In this document: positions 61,376-64,000 of the stretch, in pieces
Numbering within the stretch: the stretch's first letter is position 1
Layout of the letters: each line of letters starts with the position of its first letter
NCBI GenBank assembly: GCA_028023455.1
Contig: JAQFVV010000444.1
Span: 186,001 to 250,000 of the forward strand
From: Epiperipatus broadwayi
Lineage: Eukaryota; Onychophora; Udeonychophora; Euonychophora; Peripatidae
Direction of reading: 5' to 3'
DNA: 64,000 nucleotides
The notes under the pieces: generated by a model
Told to the model about the DNA's origin: nothing
Database searches by the model: none
What the model saw: the letters and a program-made list of their open reading frames with translations, nothing else
Made by a program: the position numbers and the translations under genes

Positions 61376-62438
61376 TTTTCAAATAATTTTATAGCAATCA
61401 AAAATTTAAATGAAAAATTATTTAACCCTGAATAATTTGTGTTAAATCACTACATCAGTGTCAATTTCATGGGCAAATTTTTGAATAGACTCTAATGACA
61501 GTTATTTTTAATATGACTCCATGTTTGATTATTTTTTGTGCAATTAAATCGTTTTTACAAATATTATATACTTAATTATATATTACATGATAAATATTTA
61601 AGCTTTTTAATAATTGCAATAAAACTATTTAAAATTAATATTTTAAAATTATGAAAACAAGTATCTAACTAAAAATCTTATTGATAACAAATGAACACAT
61701 TGCTATTGACTTCATATATCTATTCAAAAAGCCTGAAGAACAAAATATTAGAGATTAGAATTCTATATTATTAAAAAATGATATATTTAGAATTAGTTAT
61801 CATCAAAAAACAAAAAAATTCTAAAAGTTAATAAATTATTAATTATTATTAAAATATTTCACTTACAGTTTTTATAAAAATTATTTTCTCTTTAGCCTGT
61901 AATAACTGTTTCTGTGGCTATTTCTGGTTCTCATAATGTATTTTCTAATCTTTTTAAAAATAAAATGTTTTCAAAGACAATCCTCCCATAGTTACATAGT
62001 TTTTGGTTTAAAAATAAGTCTTTTACAAAAATATTGCATCATGATCATTAACAAACTGAAAATCATATTTTTGTGGCATTTATCCATAAGCCAAAACAAT
62101 CTAAAGCATTAGCCAATCACACATCACCACCTCTTTCATAGCTTTGTCAAAATAATAGAATGTGCTGTCAATTACACACAAAGATATGTAAAGGTGCATA
62201 TATTGCTGACATCTTTTGGAATTTTTAAAAAATTAATACATTAAAAATGGAAGCTTCATAGAAAGAATCATTGCAGCCTGTCACACATTGAAATTTAATA
62301 TATACAATGCTTTAAAACAATGTGGAAAAGTAGCAATCAGAGCATCATCATGCCAGCTAAAATGTCAAATATGATAGCACTATCACAGTTTACTTTTGTG
62401 AAGAACTTAAACCAGAATAATTCTAAGCCCACATTTTA
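61376..62438. other. AT-rich intergenic DNA, no gene recognised
   Basis: Featureless between the satellite and the foldback element. Confidence 0.6.
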
Positions 62439-63108
62439 TTTATTATAATAATTAAACTGAGAGAGTGCAAACTTCTCAAGCATTTATGACTATCACCAGC
62501 CAATCAGATCAAGCACTGAGACAGAGAATTTAACAAGAAAAAGGTGGTTCCACCTTCTTCTTTACTTGTCTTTCTATATATCCAAGCCAGTCTAAAGTCC
62601 TTAGATCTGAAAGCGTGGGTCTTAAATATCTTCACGCTCAGCACACTGAGTTCAAATTACAAACATGCAGCATGAAATCTTTCGATTTACTACGCAGTAG
62701 TTTTCCGATGTTATAACTTGCAGCAATGTATGTAAATAATATTTATTTTATAAAGCGCAACCGGTATTGAAATTAAACTGAGAGAGTGCAAACTTCTCAA
62801 GCACTTATGACTGCATAGTAAATCGAAAGATTTCACACTGTATATTTGTAATTTGAACTCAGTGTGCTGAGTGTGAAGATATTTAAGACCCACGCTTTCA
62901 GATCTAAGGACTTTAGACTGGCTTGGATATATAGAAAGACAAGTAAAGAAGAAGGTGGAACCACCTTTTTCTTGTTAAATTCTCTGTCTCAGTGCTTGAT
63001 CTGATTGGGTGCTGGTGATAGTCATAAGCGCTTGAGAAGTTTGCACTCTCTCAGTTTAATTTCAATACCGGTTGCATTTTATAAAATAAATATTATTTAT
63101 TATAATAA
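62439..63108. mobile_element. Nested foldback (MITE-like) element
   Basis: The left arm 62452-62700 (AAACTGAGAGAGTGCAAACT ... AAAGCGTGGGTCTTAAATAT) is reverse-complemented at 62807-63060 with few changes. The spacer itself contains a second copy of the end (62735-62812, with AAAGCGCAACCGGTATTGAA), which is inverted to 63020-63100. TTTATTATAATAA occurs at both borders (62439-62451; 63096-63108), a possible 13-bp target duplication. No ORF. The left end appears truncated by about 45 bp. Confidence 0.8.
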
Positions 63109-64000
63109 GTAAAATTAATAGCACATTTAAAGCACATATCTTAATTTATTCCTTCATCTAGTTTCATTGACTAAAACAATATTGATCCAAAGTGAATTAA
63201 AGTTGGTATGCCCAAAATTACAATATATTGTAATGGGATGGGGGTATCAAAATAAAGGTTTGTAATGGGGTGGGGGGTGATAGAAAAATCATCATCAACC
63301 TCAAGTAAAATCAAAAATCAATAATTTACAAAAAGTATATATAATTAATATAGTATTTTATAAGAGCATGAGATTAGAAAATCTCTGTGAGCATTGAGAG
63401 ATCAGCCAGCATCTAAAAGCATAATTATATATCAGCCAGCATTATAAAGTAAAGGTAATTATAAGTAAATACTACTCAAAATAAATAATCACTTGGCATC
63501 ATGAATGATCCATAATAAAATATAATAAAATCTGAACAATAAATCAACAGTCAATCTTGTAACTGGATTGAACAATAAAAAATATAAATCAACAGTCAAC
63601 CTTGTGACTGCATTGCAAATGGGTCTTCTGCAGACCAGGCTAACTATGGGCCTATGCCACCTTGGGCAATTATTTAAACATAACTTGGATGCACCAGCTT
63701 AGTGCCCATCCATTAAAATACACAATAATCAGAAATCAAAACAATAATGCTGGGACATTTAAAACATGCTGATCATCATCAATGCTTTGGCCACTTGTAT
63801 TGGCCAATTATAAACATAACTCCTAATAAGGCTAAACTACAATAAAATTTAGTGCATGGGCTTTAAAGAGTATTCTCTTTTGCACCAACCAGGATGATGA
63901 TTGATCATCTCTGGATGTCCCAAAAGCACTAATTACACATCCCCATTTATATATTCATCCCGTGCACGAATCTAGCTCAGAGACCATAAGCTCTATTACT
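63109..64000. other. Intergenic DNA with short local duplications
   Basis: AATCAACAGTCAA(T/C)CTTGT(A/G)ACTG occurs at about 63542 and 63588, ATCAGCCAGCAT at about 63402 and 63432, and a GTAATGGG(A/G)TGGGGG motif twice near 63230-63270. These hint at an unclassified tandem-like repeat. No gene is recognised up to the window end. Confidence 0.5.

Overview
This is a non-coding, repeat-dominated stretch of a large, very AT-rich animal genome. I find no convincing host protein-coding gene, no rRNA and no intact tRNA gene in 64 kb. Almost everything recognisable is a decayed transposable element: a CR1-type LINE, a second LINE tail, Penelope-like elements (PLEs) reduced to their GIY-YIG endonuclease ends, a pogo/Tigger-type DNA transposon, TA-flanked and foldback MITE-like elements, tRNA-derived SINEs, a satellite of about 450 bp, and long ATT/TTA triplet arrays. 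The low G+C (judged by eye, not computed), element mix and TTAGGG-like interstitial repeat fit an invertebrate metazoan. A lophotrochozoan such as a mollusc is my best guess, but nothing here identifies the species.

Layout. 0-7.2 kb: plain AT-rich DNA with one ATA array. 7.2-8.1 kb: a cluster of one interspersed repeat family (called R here), one copy carrying a tRNA-like module and two copies facing each other. 10.3-15.5 kb: a CR1-like LINE (PHD-like finger, coiled coil, esterase-like ORF1, then APE endonuclease, reverse transcriptase and zinc-knuckle tail), broken by many stops, followed head-to-tail by an internally deleted sister copy. 18.5 kb: a perfect 29-bp-arm palindrome. 19.3 kb: a SINE with a 16-bp target-site duplication. 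21.0-22.3 kb: a PLE 3' part flanked by direct and inverted pLTR-like repeats. 23.7-25.1 kb: a pogo-like transposon relic. 28.5-30.5 kb: the 450-bp satellite next to a LINE tail. 31.7-32.6 kb: local tandem duplications. 35.5-37.0 kb: an R copy split by a palindromic PLE pair with a 12-bp target duplication. 37.9-40.2 kb: further PLE tails, one pair inverted. 40.3-41.5 kb: a TA-flanked MITE. 41.9 kb: a second SINE. 48.7-51.4 kb: a 2.8-kb element with TIRs of about 170 bp. 51.5-52.0 kb: telomere-like repeats between duplicated flanks. 54.6 kb: a third SINE. 56.1-56.3 kb: a short TIR element. 60.8-61.4 kb: a second satellite locus. 62.4-63.1 kb: a nested foldback element.

The common thread is a small RNA-like module, CTGAWGA - hairpin - (C/T)(G/A)AAA, at about ten places, some inside PLE copies and one beside a tRNA-like head. 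It has the layout of a hammerhead ribozyme core, which PLEs are known to carry. Nearly every copy with a damaged GAAA box shows the change expected from CpG deamination (CG to CA or TG). The two best copies, in the pLTR-like repeats at 21.15 and 22.04 kb, can be folded with stems I, II and III and a plausible cleavage site, but both lack the catalytic G12, so they are probably dead ribozymes.
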